From Oikopleura dioica (Eukaryota > Chordata > Appendicularia > Copelata > Oikopleuridae), in the NCBI GenBank assembly GCA_907165135.1, contig OU015566.1, positions 10,586,157-10,650,156 on the forward strand: a DNA stretch of 64,000 nucleotides, given 5' to 3'. Shown piece by piece: positions 24,601 to 36,499 of the stretch. The notes beneath the pieces were generated by a model that saw nothing but the letters and a program-made list of their open reading frames with translations, made no database searches and was not told where the DNA came from. The stretch's first letter is position 1. Each line of letters opens with the position of its first letter. The position numbers and the translations under genes were made by a program.

Positions 24601-27319
24601 CAGAGAAATTTAATAAGACTTTACTAGCGATGAAAAACCTCAGTAGCGTCCGTAAAAACGGTAAGAAATCATCTTTCGCCATTGAAATTCTCCTAGGTGA
24701 GCTCTCTGCCAGCGACTGAGTATCTCGATAAAACATCGAAACGGTATCTTCTTCGTCAAAGAACCTAAGAATCTTCTCCTGGCAGAATCTCAGCGGATCC
24801 AGTGCTTCTGGTGGTGATGATTTTGCGTTTCGTCCCACGATTCTGTCTGATAGCCGCGAGCTTTTGTTCCGGTCCCTTGAACGTTTTGGCTTTTCGACAA
24901 TCATTTTTTGAAGTGGAAGGTTTTTGAGCTTGAGACGAACTTCGCTGAGCTTAGTGTTGAGTTGCGCCTGTAAGCATTCATGTTTGGTCCAAAGATGGAC
25001 ATCGTTGCTCCTGAGCGTGCCCTTCCACTGCTCGCCGACGAGTGTCGCGTCGAGAAAGCTTTGCAAGTGCTCTTTAACATGTTTGGCGTGTCCAAGCTCC
25101 TGTCGTGTATCAGCCAGAGTGCTTCTGTATTTATGACTGAATACACACATGTCATCATTTGGTGATAGCTGCAGAACAAGTTGTTTACCTGACCTTGTCG
25201 AAATCCTCCGCAGTTCGGTGACGCTTGGACACAGCAAAACGCCGCCATCTTGTGGATAGTTGAAAGGACCTGTTCGAAAGCTCGGAGACAGTAGCTTCCG
25301 CACATTGTGCTCCCACAGAGTTCAGGCTTTACTGAGAGAATAGTTAAACTTTTTCTATTCTAGAACAGTTATTTTTCCAGGAATCTTTTGAACCCGGGCC
25401 TATTTCTGCAGCAGCTTCTTCAATCGGGGTGTCCCTTCCTGGTAAAAATCCCTTCCTGGTAAAATTCCCTTCCTGGTAAAACTTTTTTTCTTTACCAGGA
25501 AGGGATTTTTACCAGGAAGGGAATTTTACCAGGAAGGGATTTTTACCAGGAAGGGAAAATCGAAATGTCTAATAAGTCAAAACATAAAATGAGATTATTG
25601 ACTTCTGAATTTACTCGACCCCCCTCTGAGCATATTTTTATTGATTTTTAGAATTTTTTATTATATAAAATAATTTAGTCTGCCAACGCCAAGCGTGCCA
25701 GAAGGCCCAACCTTACGTTTTGAACGCACTCGATACAGGTTTTCATTACAGTTTTTTATGGAATTTCTGGACATCAAATTTCTGGACATTTTTCGAATTT
25801 TAAGGGGTTTAATTGGGACACTTTTAAAAACCAAAAGTATCAAATTTCTGGACATTTTTTCTCAAAAAAGATTTTCGACTCCGAAATTTATAGTCAAATT
25901 TGAGTTATGAAAGGTTATTCTATTTACGAAGAAGACTTTTTCTTGTAGAATCTTAGTATTTTAAGCAAAATTCGCTGCTTCATCGCACTTTATTATTGTT
26001 TTTAATCAATTTTTTGAAAAAAAAACGTTTAATTTTCCTCCGTGAAAAATTTTAAGCAATTGTGGTGGGACATTTTTTTCAAGGTTATGTATCAAATTTC
26101 TGGACATTTTTGTGAAAAGTGTGCGACAAAAAATGTCCAGAAATTCCATAATTAACTGTATTTTGTTTTTTTTTTTCATTAATGAGTTTGTCAAATCATT
26201 ACGAATCATTCATTCAGGAATGCTCTTTGGGTTGAGTTCAAAGTCGCATTTGGGCTCGAATTGAATCCGACGGATTCGCACTTGGATTAGAATCAGGGCT
26301 CGGGAAAGGGCTCTTGTTTGGCTTTTGATTTGCGTCCGGACTCGAGTTTGGGTCAGGATTCAGTTTGGAGCGGAAACTTACCTCGATATTTCGACGTACG
26401 GAGGGGTTTTTCATAAAGTTCTCTAGATAGATCCATGTTGGGTTGCATCTGCTCCGCCCTAAACTGAATCGTCACCCAAACTCGAGTCCAGGCGCAGATC
26501 AAGAGCCCTTTTCTGAACCCTGATTCTAAACCAAGTGCGAATCCGTCGGATTCAATTCGAGCCCAAATGCGACTTTGAACTCAACCCAAAGAGCATTCCT
26601 GAATGAATGATTCGTAATGATTTGACAAACTCATTAATGAAAAAACAAAACAAAAAAATTCTAAAAATCAATAAAAATATGCTCAGAGGGGGGTCGAGTA
26701 AATAATTTCAGAAGTCAATAATCTCATTTTATGTTTTGACTTATTTGACATTTCGATTTTCCCTTCCTGGTAAAATTCCCTTCCTGGTAAAACTTTTTTT
26801 CTTTACCAGGAAGGGATTTTTACCAGGAAGGGAATTTTACCAGGAAGGGATTTTTACCAGGAAGGGACACCCCTCTTCAATCGTCTTCGAACTGAGTTTT
26901 CTGTCAAAGCTATCTCTCGCTAGTTTGTTGATTCTTTGCAGCGTGCAGGGATATTGATATGGCGGCTGTAAAACGATTATGATTTTTGTATTTGATTTGT
27001 GCCAATTTGATTGTTAAAAAATGGTGCGATAAAAAATTTTAATCACGGTGCCTTTTGAACAATAAGATTTGCAAGTTGTGCCTCGCGACGTGCGCGTAAA
27101 AGATTGTGCCGGTGGGATCCTTGTGCTGACAGAGGTTTTTCCAGATCCGACTGAATATAGAAACAAGTGATCAACCTCTCCTTGTGCGGTGTTCTGTGAT
27201 GAGTCTTCTATGTTTCCCGATTCGTTTACCTCGGCAGCGAATTCTTCTTCTAACTCTCTGACTTTCGCCGTGCGGGCTTTCTCTATCAGAACCGCTTGAA
27301 AACGGTCCATTTTTGCCAT
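18696..27319 (-). CDS. Long coiled-coil protein (possibly CCDC162-like), one exon split by a transposon
   Basis: Minus-strand exons in order: 27319-27230, 27150-27061, 26965-26874 plus 25425-25350 (one exon split by a transposon), 25309-24639, 24597-24204, 24160-23626, about 23474-22174, 22076-21236, 21013-20880, 20837-19494, 19452-19235, 19197-19006, 18975-18820, 18777-18696. All but one junction is phase-consistent; the one near 23.5-23.6 kb is ambiguous. The product exceeds 1800 residues and is mostly helical, with long heptad-like coiled coil in the 20837-19494 exon and a low-complexity S/R tail. The text and size recall the ciliary-type coiled-coil family of CCDC162, but this is from memory and weak. 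The 22076-21236 exon ends at a GC donor; one intron is only 30 nt. The 5' end may extend further right. Confidence 0.65.
25417..25425 (+). repeat. Target-site duplication, left copy
   Basis: TCTTCAATC directly abuts the left terminus of the foldback element and is repeated without mismatch at 26874-26882. Confidence 0.85.
26174..26318 (+). repeat. Inner inverted repeat, left arm
   Basis: This segment of about 145 bp reappears as its reverse complement at 26497-26641, with minor differences, around a short central spacer. It gives the transposon a second hairpin nested inside the terminal one. Confidence 0.75.
26497..26641 (-). repeat. Inner inverted repeat, right arm
   Basis: Partner of 26174-26318. 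Both arms contain the word GAATCCGTCGGATTC, itself a short palindrome. Confidence 0.75.
26874..26882 (+). repeat. Target-site duplication, right copy
   Basis: TCTTCAATC directly abuts the right terminus of the foldback element, matching the left copy at 25417-25425. Confidence 0.85.
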
Positions 27320-27994
27320 TTTCTCTCAGACCGGGCCAAGGAAGGAAATAACTTCGTCGCGATTTAGACGGGGCTCTAGAGAAACACAGGAATATTAGAT
27401 CTTCTGACAATCGGAAGAACGCTTGGAACGCAAATAGTAAAACGTATTTGACTTTTAGATTTATATGCAAACCGTAGAGATTAGTGCTGAGCCAGCTTGT
27501 GAGTACAGACAAAGTACTTCTAAGTCAATAATTGCAACTTATCGAAAAAAGTGAAAACAAGCTTACTCAGCAGTGATTTTTAGAGAAAAATTCTCTGAGA
27601 GTATCTTGTTAAACTGACCCGCGAAAGTTTGCCTGTGGCATCAGAGTCCATTCTCTTTAAAGATTTGGGCACACTTCTCTTCCATTGTGAATCGGCTGTG
27701 GGCTCTAAATCGTGATTTTGGAAAGTTGAAAAACGAGAGCTTAGGGCACAAAGACTCCCAAACACAACACCCTCTCAATGGACTACGATTGTAACCACTG
27801 TTTGATCACTCATTAAAGCCACTCTAGCGCTTTTAAATTCCCTTCCTGGTGACTGGAAATTTCATGCTTGTTTAATTTGGCTCATCATTAACGACGATTT
27901 TATTATGTTTTTTATTGATAAACTTGTAGGACAATTATCAAGAGATGTTCAGGGGCAAAAAGCAAAATTTTAAAACAATGAGGACAAAGGGTAT
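27320..27994. other. Stretch between two minus-strand genes
   Basis: About 670 bases between the first resolved exon of the coiled-coil gene and the stop of the EGF gene. It may hold further 5' exons and the promoter of the coiled-coil gene; short open pieces near 27.35 and 27.7 kb could be such exons but did not join convincingly. A lone partial copy of the transposon word CCCTTCCTGG occurs at about 27840. A minus-strand AATAAA (27911-27916) about 80 bases past the EGF-gene stop may be its polyadenylation signal. Confidence 0.4.
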
Positions 27995-30033
27995 TTAGCA
28001 ATATGGGTTTGTGATCTTCTCGATGAATTTGGAAACTCGTTTCACTTGCTTGGCTTTCTTGCCGTCAGTGCAGGAGTAGTTGTCGATAAAAGCTTGAAAG
28101 CCTTCTTTAATTTGCGTAGCTTGAGTGCAATGATCGTCGGAGCGGTCGTGATCTCGGTCCCAGATGGCAAAGTCATTACTTTCATATTTCTCTTCATTGT
28201 ATGGAGACTTAAATATTGTGAAAATATTTAAGCTTTTCGAAGTTGATCATTTACCTTGCAGTTTTTCTGGATACTGTTGAATGCATTTCGTGCGAGCTTG
28301 CCAGTTCGAAGGGTGAATTTTCCGACTCGGTTGTGGTCTTCGAGAACATTCGATGTCATTTCGATCCATTCTTTGAGTGTTCGAACAGCATCGGAGTAGG
28401 CCATTGGTGGCCAAATGCATTCATTGTCGTCGTCCTTGGTGTATCCATCGTCACAGATGCATTCATAGCCTCCTTCGTTGTTCTCGCAAGAAGAATTCGC
28501 TCCGCATGCATCGTCTGAAAGACATTCATTGATGTCAGCGCACACGACAGCAGTTTCAGCACTGGAAAGAGCATGTTGGTATCCGACGGGGCAAGCTTCA
28601 ACTTCCAAGATGATTGTCATACATTGTCGGTCAGACACGCGGCCGTAAGGATCGTAGACTTCAGCACAGTGAGCATGATCGCGTTGAATCGCCTGAGCAG
28701 CTGTTGGTGTCCACGTGCAAGTAGCCTCGCCTTTATCATCAAAAGCAGAACATTCCATGCCATCTGGCATACTAAATTGATATCGAGGGAAATCATAAAA
28801 TGTTTGATTTCCCAGTTTATATGATGCAGTCCATGTAATCGTGATTAGATTCGGATTTTCGTCATCATCAGTATTACGGCGTTTTCTCCCAGCGCAGAGC
28901 CAAGGGTAGCAATCCGGACCTTGCGACAAGTTTATCCAAGTAAAGTATTTTTGTTGTTCATCTGTAAGATCATCTCTGACAGAGATTGAGGGTGAATTTG
29001 TACAATAATCTGGCTGTGTAACAGTTTGTCTTCGACGTCGACTATGGTCATGCTCTTCGTCGTGATCAGGGAAGATTCCGGCATACAATTTATCTCCCTC
29101 TGGGATCATGTCACCTCTAATCGAGTCCATGTCGGGTTCAAAAGTGACAACGATGAAAATAAGCGGAACTGAGTGAAGGAGATTTCCATCGGAATCAAAA
29201 TCTTCAACTTGAAGGGCAATCGGCTTATTACTAGGCCCCTGCTCGTCGAATTCAGGGTGATATGTGACGACACAATTCTCTTCGTCAAGCGAGAAGCTTT
29301 GCATATTAGCTGGATCGTACTGGAAATTGTATGCCTCAGAACTGTCTCCCCATCGGCAGCGCACATCGTCTTCGTCAGTGACTCCTATGTGATACTTCTG
29401 GTCCACGCAGCCTTTCATGATTACCCAAATAGGTCGTGCAGCGAAACGTGGTGCGCTATTTGCGACATCATTTACAGTTGCCTTGAATCCAAAATTTCCT
29501 TGAGCAACACTTCCCGTATCAGTTGAGAATGGGATCGTGCAGCATCCACTCCCTGTATGCGTGAATGATGTCACGCCAGTCGTATCAATTTCAAACGTTT
29601 TCGTTCCGAAGCACCAATGTGATGTGAAATGAACCGATGGGTGGTTCTCTATATTCGTGACCGTGTAATGCGATGGAAAAGTCCCGATTCCGCTGATGAC
29701 TTCATTGATTCTGGCGTACGACGACTCGATATTGTCGTCAATATCGGATTGCTCGCAGCCGTTGTATCCATCTGAGTCCCAGTCCCATGTCGAGCCATAA
29801 GCATCACCAGGCGCTCGTCGCCATCCAATTGACCTTTCAACGCTGAGGATATTATCCCGCACATGCCGGTACTAATTAAATTTGATGATATTTAATTAAT
29901 GTATTAATCTTATTATATTCATTTATTGAAAAAAAATAAGTTATTATAACGATTAAAATTTAACCTGTAAAGAATACGCTCTGAAGTGAGTCGCGCTCGC
30001 AAGCGAAAAAAGAGCAAAATCAATTTGAATCAT
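27995..30033 (-). CDS. Secreted protein with a calcium-binding EGF domain
   Basis: Three exons, 30033-29965, 29871-28255 and 28207-27995, join in phase 0 to give about 632 residues. The first exon encodes a short hydrophobic leader that fits a signal peptide (FALFSLASA). Next comes a large cysteine-containing extracellular region beginning with a GWRR motif, including a basic patch HSRRRRQ that could be a furin-type site. A calcium-binding EGF domain follows (start DINECLSDD, then the usual six-cysteine pattern). A ~120-residue C-terminal part without a known fold closes the protein. The set suggests a matrix or cell-surface-associated secreted protein. The introns are 93 and 47 nt. Confidence 0.8.
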
Positions 30034-30080
30034 AATGAAAGTCTCTCCAAAATGATGATTTCAGCAATGAAACACCCGCC

Positions 30081-30090
30081 TTTTTATAGG
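30081..30090 (-). promoter_or_regulatory. TATA box of the EGF-domain gene
   Basis: On the minus strand this reads CCTATAAAAA, about 50 bases upstream of the start codon at 30033. That spacing fits a TATA box about 30 bases before a transcription start with a very short 5' leader. The position supports the choice of first exon. Confidence 0.6.
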
Positions 30091-31286
30091 GCACTCAGTT
30101 ATGGTGCGGTGCACGGTGGTGCGCGAGCGCAGGAATTTCCAAGGGAATATTTTGACGCGGGTCCTCCGGATTAGCGGCCACATCCCATTTTTAGCTCCAC
30201 GGTTTTGCTTTATCTAAACGTGAGTGCTCTCAGCTTCTTTTTTCCATATTTATTATGACATCCTTTCAGAAGACTTCCGGAACGTGGAAAAGATTCACGG
30301 TTCTAAGATGTTCCTCCGATATTTTTTCAAGTAAAATATGATAATTGATGTGGATAAGCAACGAATCACAAAGTTTCTAGGGAAAAACGTTCGTGGAGTA
30401 TTATGAGTAAAAGACTTGAATATCACTTGTTACAAGTGACTTGTATAACTCTAAAATTGCGAATTCCCGAGAAAAAGGTCGCGCCGTCAAGCACTCAGCT
30501 TTATTCTACCAACAAACGATTAGTGCGTCATTTTTCCAAGCAGGACTCGCGTGGTGTATCTCGTGCATAATATTCCACCTTCAAATCTGCTTATAAGATC
30601 GAAACGTCAGCAAAACAAGAACAGAAAACGTCTTATACGACATAAAGATTAAAATGGAACTGCTGAATGGTACATTTTTCGCGCTAAAACTGGGCAGACC
30701 GTGGGGGTAATCCGATTTCTTGAATGAGGTTTGCGGGGAAAAAGAACCGGAAAAGAAAATTTCGAAGTAAATCAAAAAGTTCAATTTTGAATGTAAAATT
30801 ATTTTTATGGCTTCAACTCCGGGAGTCTTAATTTTGCTATCTCGGTCCAAGTAGATCCGTTCTCAACCGCTTTTAAAATCGGATAGGCCTCGGAAAAATC
30901 TCACTTCATCAGATCTTCATTCTTTTTTCCGAGTCAAGTTAAAATCTGTTTATATTTTTATCCGCTGAAAGTCGATATGGGCACTTCGTAAGACATGGCT
31001 TAGAGCATCTAATTGCTTGTTCAATATTCAATACCGCAAAAGATAACAAACTGAGTGAGTATCAAGATCTAATGGAAGCCATTTTTTATTTTATTTCAGC
31101 GGGGCTCGTAACTCAAGATTTGTCCTTGAGCTGAGGGAATCGTTAAAATACTCAAAACAACCAGTCAGAGACTGAGAGAAGTCTGAGAGAAGAAGAAAAG
31201 AATGGGAAATTATTTTAGCACAGAAGTTGAGTAATTTACCAATCTATCTATGAAAATGAAAATTAAGCCCGATCCCGCCCCGACGA
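30091..31286. other. Intergenic stretch between two divergent genes
   Basis: About 1.2 kb between the EGF gene, reading left, and the EF-hand gene, reading right. No coding sequence is supported. Promoters of both genes are expected here, but only the TATA box of the EGF gene was identified. Confidence 0.45.
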
Positions 31287-32364
31287 ATGTTGGGCCAGGC
31301 CGCAAAAGTAAGTTGAATATGGAGACAAAAATGACTTACATATTCCGTTTTGAGGCACTTTTTGATATGTATCGCTTTGAAAGATAATGCAGCTGCTTAT
31401 AAGCTTCTACTTGCTACTTGTGCTCTCGCTTCTACTCACAATTTGAGTTTCAAGTGATATTCATTTTTTAAATGCGTGTCCGAATATCACCAAAATGTAG
31501 TCAATAGTCTGATTTAAGCACTGATAGGTGGGCTAGCCACAAGACTCGCCGGAGGTCACCAAAAGTAAGAGGTTCAAAAGTTGCTCAATTTCAAGAACGC
31601 TAAAAAAATGAGCAGCTTTTGAATATCTCTCTGTAGCATAAGAAGGCAAAAAATAAAACCATAAACGAACTCAGCGAGGAGGAGAAGATGGAAGAGCTCA
31701 AAAACACTTTTGATTATTTCGACAAGGATGGATCTGGCGAGGTAACTCCTCGTACAGAATCTTTTTTATAAAATCTAAGATTTCCATCGATGAAGTTCGC
31801 TGCGCCCTAAATGCTTTTGGCTTCTTTCCATCTGAGGCATTTCTTCAAGAGTGCCTGGAGAAGTTTGACTTGGACAACAATTGCTTGATCGACTTTGACG
31901 AGTTCAAATTCATGTATGCAACGTTGATGAACGATACGCCTAAGACCGTTGCCGCGGAACTGTGTGAAGTTTTCAAGTAAGGTTTAAATCAATGCTGAGT
32001 CTTCTCTAATCTCTAGTACTCTGGAAGTTATCGACAAAAGAAAAGCAAACACTGTTGGCTACCACGGTATGGGCAACGACGAAGACGGCTTCATTCCAGA
32101 TAGAGAGAACCCTCTCTACTTCTCAAACTACCATCCAACAGGAACTGTAGCGGTCGAAGATGTCGTCAGAATGCTCACGATGACCGGGACTAATCTGGAC
32201 GAAAGCGAGGAGTGTTCAGCTATTAGGTAAAATCGGTTGAAAAAAGGTGAAAAAATGTTTTTAGCGAGCAAGAAGCAAGAACTTTTCTATCGCTCTTTGA
32301 CAAGGACGAAAGTGGAAGAGTCAAAACATCACATCTTGTTGGATATCTTACTGAGAGTCATTGA
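31287..32364 (+). CDS. EF-hand calcium-binding protein (calmodulin/troponin-C-like)
   Basis: Exons 31287-31307, 31637-31741, 31780-31976, 32017-32226 and 32265-32364 join in consistent phase to give 210 residues. The first EF-hand loop (DKDGSGEISIDE) spans the second intron and is canonical. The second (DLDNNCLIDFDE) is also canonical. The third is degenerate and sits in a stretch with an insert of about 30 residues. The fourth (DKDESGRVKTSH) lacks the usual acidic residue at position 12 and may bind weakly. At about 210 residues it is longer than calmodulin (149), so it is a divergent family member. The start was chosen because it gives the only in-phase first exon; another start is possible. 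An AATAAA lies 18 bases after the stop. Confidence 0.85.
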
Positions 32365-32381
32365 TATCGAAATAAGCGCGG

Positions 32382-32387
32382 AATAAA
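32382..32387 (+). terminator. Polyadenylation signal of the EF-hand gene
   Basis: AATAAA occurs 18 bases downstream of the stop at 32364, before the converging membrane-protein gene ends at 32452. Confidence 0.6.
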
Positions 32388-32451
32388 TTTCTTCTTTTTA
32401 TGTGTGTCCTTGTCACTCACTTTATTACTATTATCTTTAACGATGGTCACA

Positions 32452-32874
32452 TCAGCATAAATATACATTTGGACTGACATAAAGGTCGAGATACAGTCTA
32501 CCAATACAGACAATATGCAAAGTAATAGCAATAGGGCAAATGATCAAACTCCCCAAGCAAAAATGCAGTGGAATTCGAAATTTCGCACCCCAGAGTTGTC
32601 CGTTTTCAAATTCATTTTCCAGTTGAGTTTTGAATTGTTGCAATCTTATTAATAATGATTATAAAAAATTACGAGAGTCTTACTTGACTGATCTGGCGAT
32701 GAGGATACCAGAGATAGCAATGAGACTTCCGATTTCTAGTATGAGCAATGAGAATAGAAATTTTTCGTACGACTTATGATACGTTATTGCCAGATAAATA
32801 GGGTTCGCGCCCAAAAAAACTATCTTTTGATAGACAAATCGAATTGTTTTCAAATTTTTACAGGTTAAATGAAT
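32452..32874 (-). CDS. Small multi-pass membrane protein, 5' end not resolved
   Basis: Two minus-strand exons, 32874-32684 and 32644-32452, join at a 39-nt GT-AG intron and encode at least 127 residues. Two hydrophobic segments are visible (FLFSLLILEIGSLIAISGIL; then LGSLIICPIAITLHIVCIG), consistent with membrane helices, with a polar loop between them. The upstream exon begins at a good acceptor, so at least one more 5' exon is missing. I do not recognise the family. It ends tail to tail with the EF-hand gene, about 90 bases apart. Confidence 0.55.
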
Positions 32875-33322
32875 CTGTTTAAAGATTAAAAAAACATATT
32901 TAGGAGAAAAAAAAATTTAAGGGTTGAAGAGATATAGGTCAATTAATGTTCAAAAACAATGTTAGTCAAATGCTTCCCAGAAATTTTTTAGATATATATA
33001 TAATTTCGATTGAGGAGAACAAAATTCAATGAAAAAATTATGGGAAACAGATGACTAACATACTGTAATTGACATTTGAAGGTCTATTTTTGACCATTTT
33101 TGCGCAGCGCGCAGCAGTAGTTATATCTATGGGTGGGTACCTTGCGATGCAGGTTGTCTGTGATTGGCTAACACCGTTTGGCGCTCAGTTTAAAAATTGT
33201 CTACTTTTTGCTCCCTGCTAAAACGCCTCTGGTTAAATACAATACACAAGTGTGGTAAGTTTTTTGGTGTAGTAGTTTATTTTTAGTGTAGTAATTAAAA
33301 TTATTGTTGCAGTGTAATTAAA
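32875..33322. other. Short stretch without a supported gene
   Basis: No coding sequence is supported. It should contain the missing 5' exon or promoter of the membrane-protein gene. It may also hold the transition from host sequence to the viral-type element, but no terminal inverted repeat was recognised. Confidence 0.35.
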
Positions 33323-33520
33323 TCACGTGATCATAATGACTTGTCGTGTTGGGTAGAGTTCTTGCGCCCCGAGCCAAAATTCTCTCATGTAATCGTATAG
33401 CTCTTCTCCTTGAAGATTTCTGTGATCTTTAACACACAATATCCAAATCGGTGGTGTTGGGCTATAAGGCATTTCTTTTAGTTTTGAATAATCTAAATAT
33501 CTTTTAACAACAATAATAAA
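33323..33520 (-). CDS. Terminal exon of an unknown small protein
   Basis: An open 66-codon exon follows a TTAACAG acceptor on the minus strand and ends in a stop at 33323. The text is protein-like, with aromatic and charged residues well mixed (for example PPIWILCVKDHRN, and MREFWLGAQELYP near the end). The upstream exon was not found: a short open piece starting with ATG near 33.59 kb is next, but the gap would be only about 22 nt. The family is not recognised. It may belong to the left end of the viral-type element. Confidence 0.4.
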   Translation of the reverse strand, partial: FIIVVKRYLDYSKLKEMPYSPTPPIWILCVKDHRNLQGEELYDYMREFWLGAQELYPTRQVIMIT

Positions 33521-33711
33521 CTGTTAATGAACCCTTTCGCACAAGCTCATCGCTGCTGATTTTTGTAAGTGATGACATTCTAAAAAATGACAATATTTTT
33601 CAGAGTCTATCTTGCAGAAAAAACCGATATAATTACGACTGCCGCAGGCGACAACAATCAACAAACGGTTTCAATGTAAGTTTTTATTTTTTCATGCTTA
33701 TAAAACACCAG

Positions 33712-34573
33712 TTAATTGTTTTTAGTATCCATTTTCTCTTCAAGTTCTTTGTTGATTTCAGCCACAAGTTCTTGGATGGTCATTTGATTGCTTGGTTTGG
33801 GAAGAGGCATTTTCTCCAGTCTTATTTTCTTTGCTTTGGAAGGTTGAATCATTTTTCTTTTTTTCGGTCTGAGAAAAATAAAAAATTAAAAATATGCTGT
33901 TGCGTCTATTGTTACAAAAACGCGACTGAGCTTACATTGTAAAATTCACCCGTGGAAAGTTCTTCTTTAATCATTTCCAGGTAACAGGGCCAGAATTCCA
34001 TTCGTTGTTTCCTAGAAAAAGCATGTTTCGGCACATGTGTGTTTTTAATAATTACAGCTCCCGTTCAAAGTATTCCATTGATTTCGCAAGTGCATCGTAA
34101 GAGCAGTCACTGGTCTCGATATTCTGTTTACAGCACATGGCCAAGAAATTTAAATCAAGTATGACTCAATGAATTTCCCCTTTCACTCTAAACAGAATGC
34201 CGAGACCAGGGCAGTCGTCGCAATATCCTTGATCTGCAATTATTGGAATTGCTTTTGTTTTAAATTTACAAATGACATTATCGCATCGATCATCTTTCAA
34301 TATTTGAATTGTGTGAAAATCTCTTGGAGTAACTAAATCTTCAGCATAAGCAAGCGCCTCATCGGGATCAATTTCACGAGCCTTTTCTTCGAGTTCTTGT
34401 TGTGAGAGCAGTTTAAATTCATAAGCAAGTTCTTTCTTGCGTTTTTCAATATCCTCTTGTTTAAGTTTGCTGGTATAAGAGCGTCTATACATTCCGGAAT
34501 ATCGTTGCTGGTTGTAAAAATGGCTCATCCAATTTTTATATTCCTTGCTATTCATTTTGCTATTGTTTTGCAT
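33712..34573 (-). CDS. Unknown small spliced protein, possible element gene
   Basis: A minus-strand frame starts at ATG 34573 and runs through 34573-34187. It either stops at 34166 or splices to 34123-34056 and 34011-33936, all phase-consistent. The last exon, from 33868, is uncertain: the phase-correct frame is poor and stops early, while a different frame from ATG 33852 to 33712 looks more protein-like and carries a basic PKKRK-type start. The first exon is basic and helical, then has a region with paired cysteines (CDNVIC and CDDC). The family is unknown. The intron style matches the rest of the window. Confidence 0.45.
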
Positions 34574-35038
34574 TGATATTTATTGTCGAGTGCATACTGT
34601 GGCTTTTTAAACTCTTAAATTCATATTTTTATTTTGTAATACCACGTGGCGGCGTGTTTGTCGCGCGCCATTGGTGGCGCTGTTTTGCAAATTGCCTTTT
34701 CAATTAAACGTTGTAGAGTAAAGATGATAATACGATGACCATACGATCTATCTACTTTGTTTTTAATTTCAAGTCAATAGATACGTGTCGTCACGCATGT
34801 TTACATCATTGGTAAATCGTCGATTGGTGCGCATATTCATCATTCAAGCCGGTTAGGACGCCTTTTTAAAATGCTTTTATTTAAATAAACGTCGCCTTCC
34901 AACTGTTATGATAAATGTCATTTGTTTTGACGATTGTAAGTGACAATTTGAGGACTTTCAAATCCGACTTTTTTTAACTTGATCAAAAAAGTAATGCTTG
35001 ACAGGTCCTTTTTTTGTACACTTTTGTTCTTATCACGT

Positions 35039-35063
35039 TCTCTCTCTCTCTCTCTCTCTCTCT
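35039..35063 (+). repeat. CT microsatellite
   Basis: A run of about twelve TC dinucleotides, followed by imperfect CTCT-rich sequence to about 35090. Confidence 0.9.
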
Positions 35064-36499
35064 TGTCTCTTTTTGTCTCTCTGGCTCTCTGGTCGATGAC
35101 TTTAATTATGTTCAAGTTAGCCTATTCCGATTCTCAGTATTGTATAATCATTTGAGTCTCAGTCTTAGGGCTAACGGAAACAAAATAAAAATGTGTGAAT
35201 TGTAGATTTGTGCCTACATTAATGCGTGGCATCTAATCTTCAACTTCCATTTATCTTTTTTGAAAATTGAGGTATTAGTGCCGCGTTATAATGTGGTAAA
35301 GAATAAATGTAGAGTGGTCGATGGTATTCAGAAAGCAGACTGCACGAGAATTCTGTAAATAATTTTACTAGAACTAACGAGCAGACTGTTTTTTAAATGA
35401 TTCGCATGATGTAGTTTGTTGACAAGAGTAGCCAAATAAAACGCTAAAACAACGAATGCGAATTATTCCTCTGTCTTTGCGCATTACTGAGCTAGCTATT
35501 GTCATTTTTTGGGTAAATGAGGTCTCTTCGTCGATTGTGATAATAAGTTGAGTTGTGCTCCGTCCACTTTATACATTTTAAAAGTTTGTACAAAGAGTTC
35601 TTTACACAAGTCGCATAATTTTCATGCAGCTTTCGTCGACTGATCATTAAGGATCAAAGTAAAGCAAGCGCTGGTTCTATACAAATTCTCATCTAGTAGA
35701 GACCCCACGCATACTAAAATTTGATCTGTAGTAAGAAGCTTGGTTGTGAGTTTGATCACATGTCGACGCGCTTTTAAACTATTTTTGGGTACTATCAGCG
35801 CGATGGCGCTAGAGGATAATATTTTTTTGCCGATGTCGCACTTGTTTTTTCCTCGCGTTTTTAAAGAAAGACAATCGGGGACCAAAATTCAAAATCATGT
35901 GAAAAAGAAGAGAGCTTCGCCCTTTTAGGGTCGGCAATTTTAAGTAAAAGAACAAGGTCCAAGATTCTTTCAATTTCGATAACAAAAATAGCGAATTTTG
36001 TTGACATGTTTGTAAAAGCCTTCTTCTGGCAGTAGCGGGGTTTTTAAAAAAGCGACAAAGCTCGTTCAATTACGCCAAAGTCTTTTGGCGCTGTATATAT
36101 GACCCAGTATCTCAAAAACATCTTATCTTCAAAAAAAAATACAATGTACATATATACTATCATTGACAGAGCGTAATGGGCAACAGCAAGAACGCAGCTG
36201 ACATTGATAGCTTTTTTGAAAAAAACTCCGTTTTATTGTTGATTTTATTTCTTTAACTTATTATCGAGATTTTATTTGTTTTTATTTTATTTATGCCAAC
36301 GTCACTGTCATGGAATATAGCAGCAAATGAGGATATAGGAACTTTAGGAACTAATGGAAATCTTTCTTGACAGCAATGTAAAATTTGCGGGCACCTTATT
36401 TTACTGCGTTGTCTTTTCTTTGTTATCAAAATTTTGAATCATTGGTTTTTTATTTTAAAGTTGTCGACCTTAAAAAAATTTTCATTTGCGCTGTGAAGC

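Larger units (their letters stand above)
25426..26873. mobile_element. Foldback DNA transposon, 1448 bp, inserted in a coding exon
   Basis: Both ends carry the same sequence in inverted orientation (GGGGTGTCCC outward, mirrored as GGGACACCCC), followed by inverted repeats of about 230-250 bp rich in the unit CCCTTCCTGGTAAAA. The flanks TCTTCAATC at 25417-25425 and 26874-26882 are identical, a 9-bp target-site duplication. Inside lies a second inverted pair (26174-26318 against 26497-26641) and shorter inverted copies of a word containing TTTCTGGACATTTTT. No transposase frame was found, so it is non-autonomous. A 9-bp duplication with long inverted termini suits Mutator-like or foldback elements, but the family is not established. 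It interrupts an exon of the coiled-coil gene. Confidence 0.85.

Noticed and set aside
25661-26209. Small open frames inside the foldback element
   Set aside because: They run through inverted repeat arms and carry no transposase motifs.
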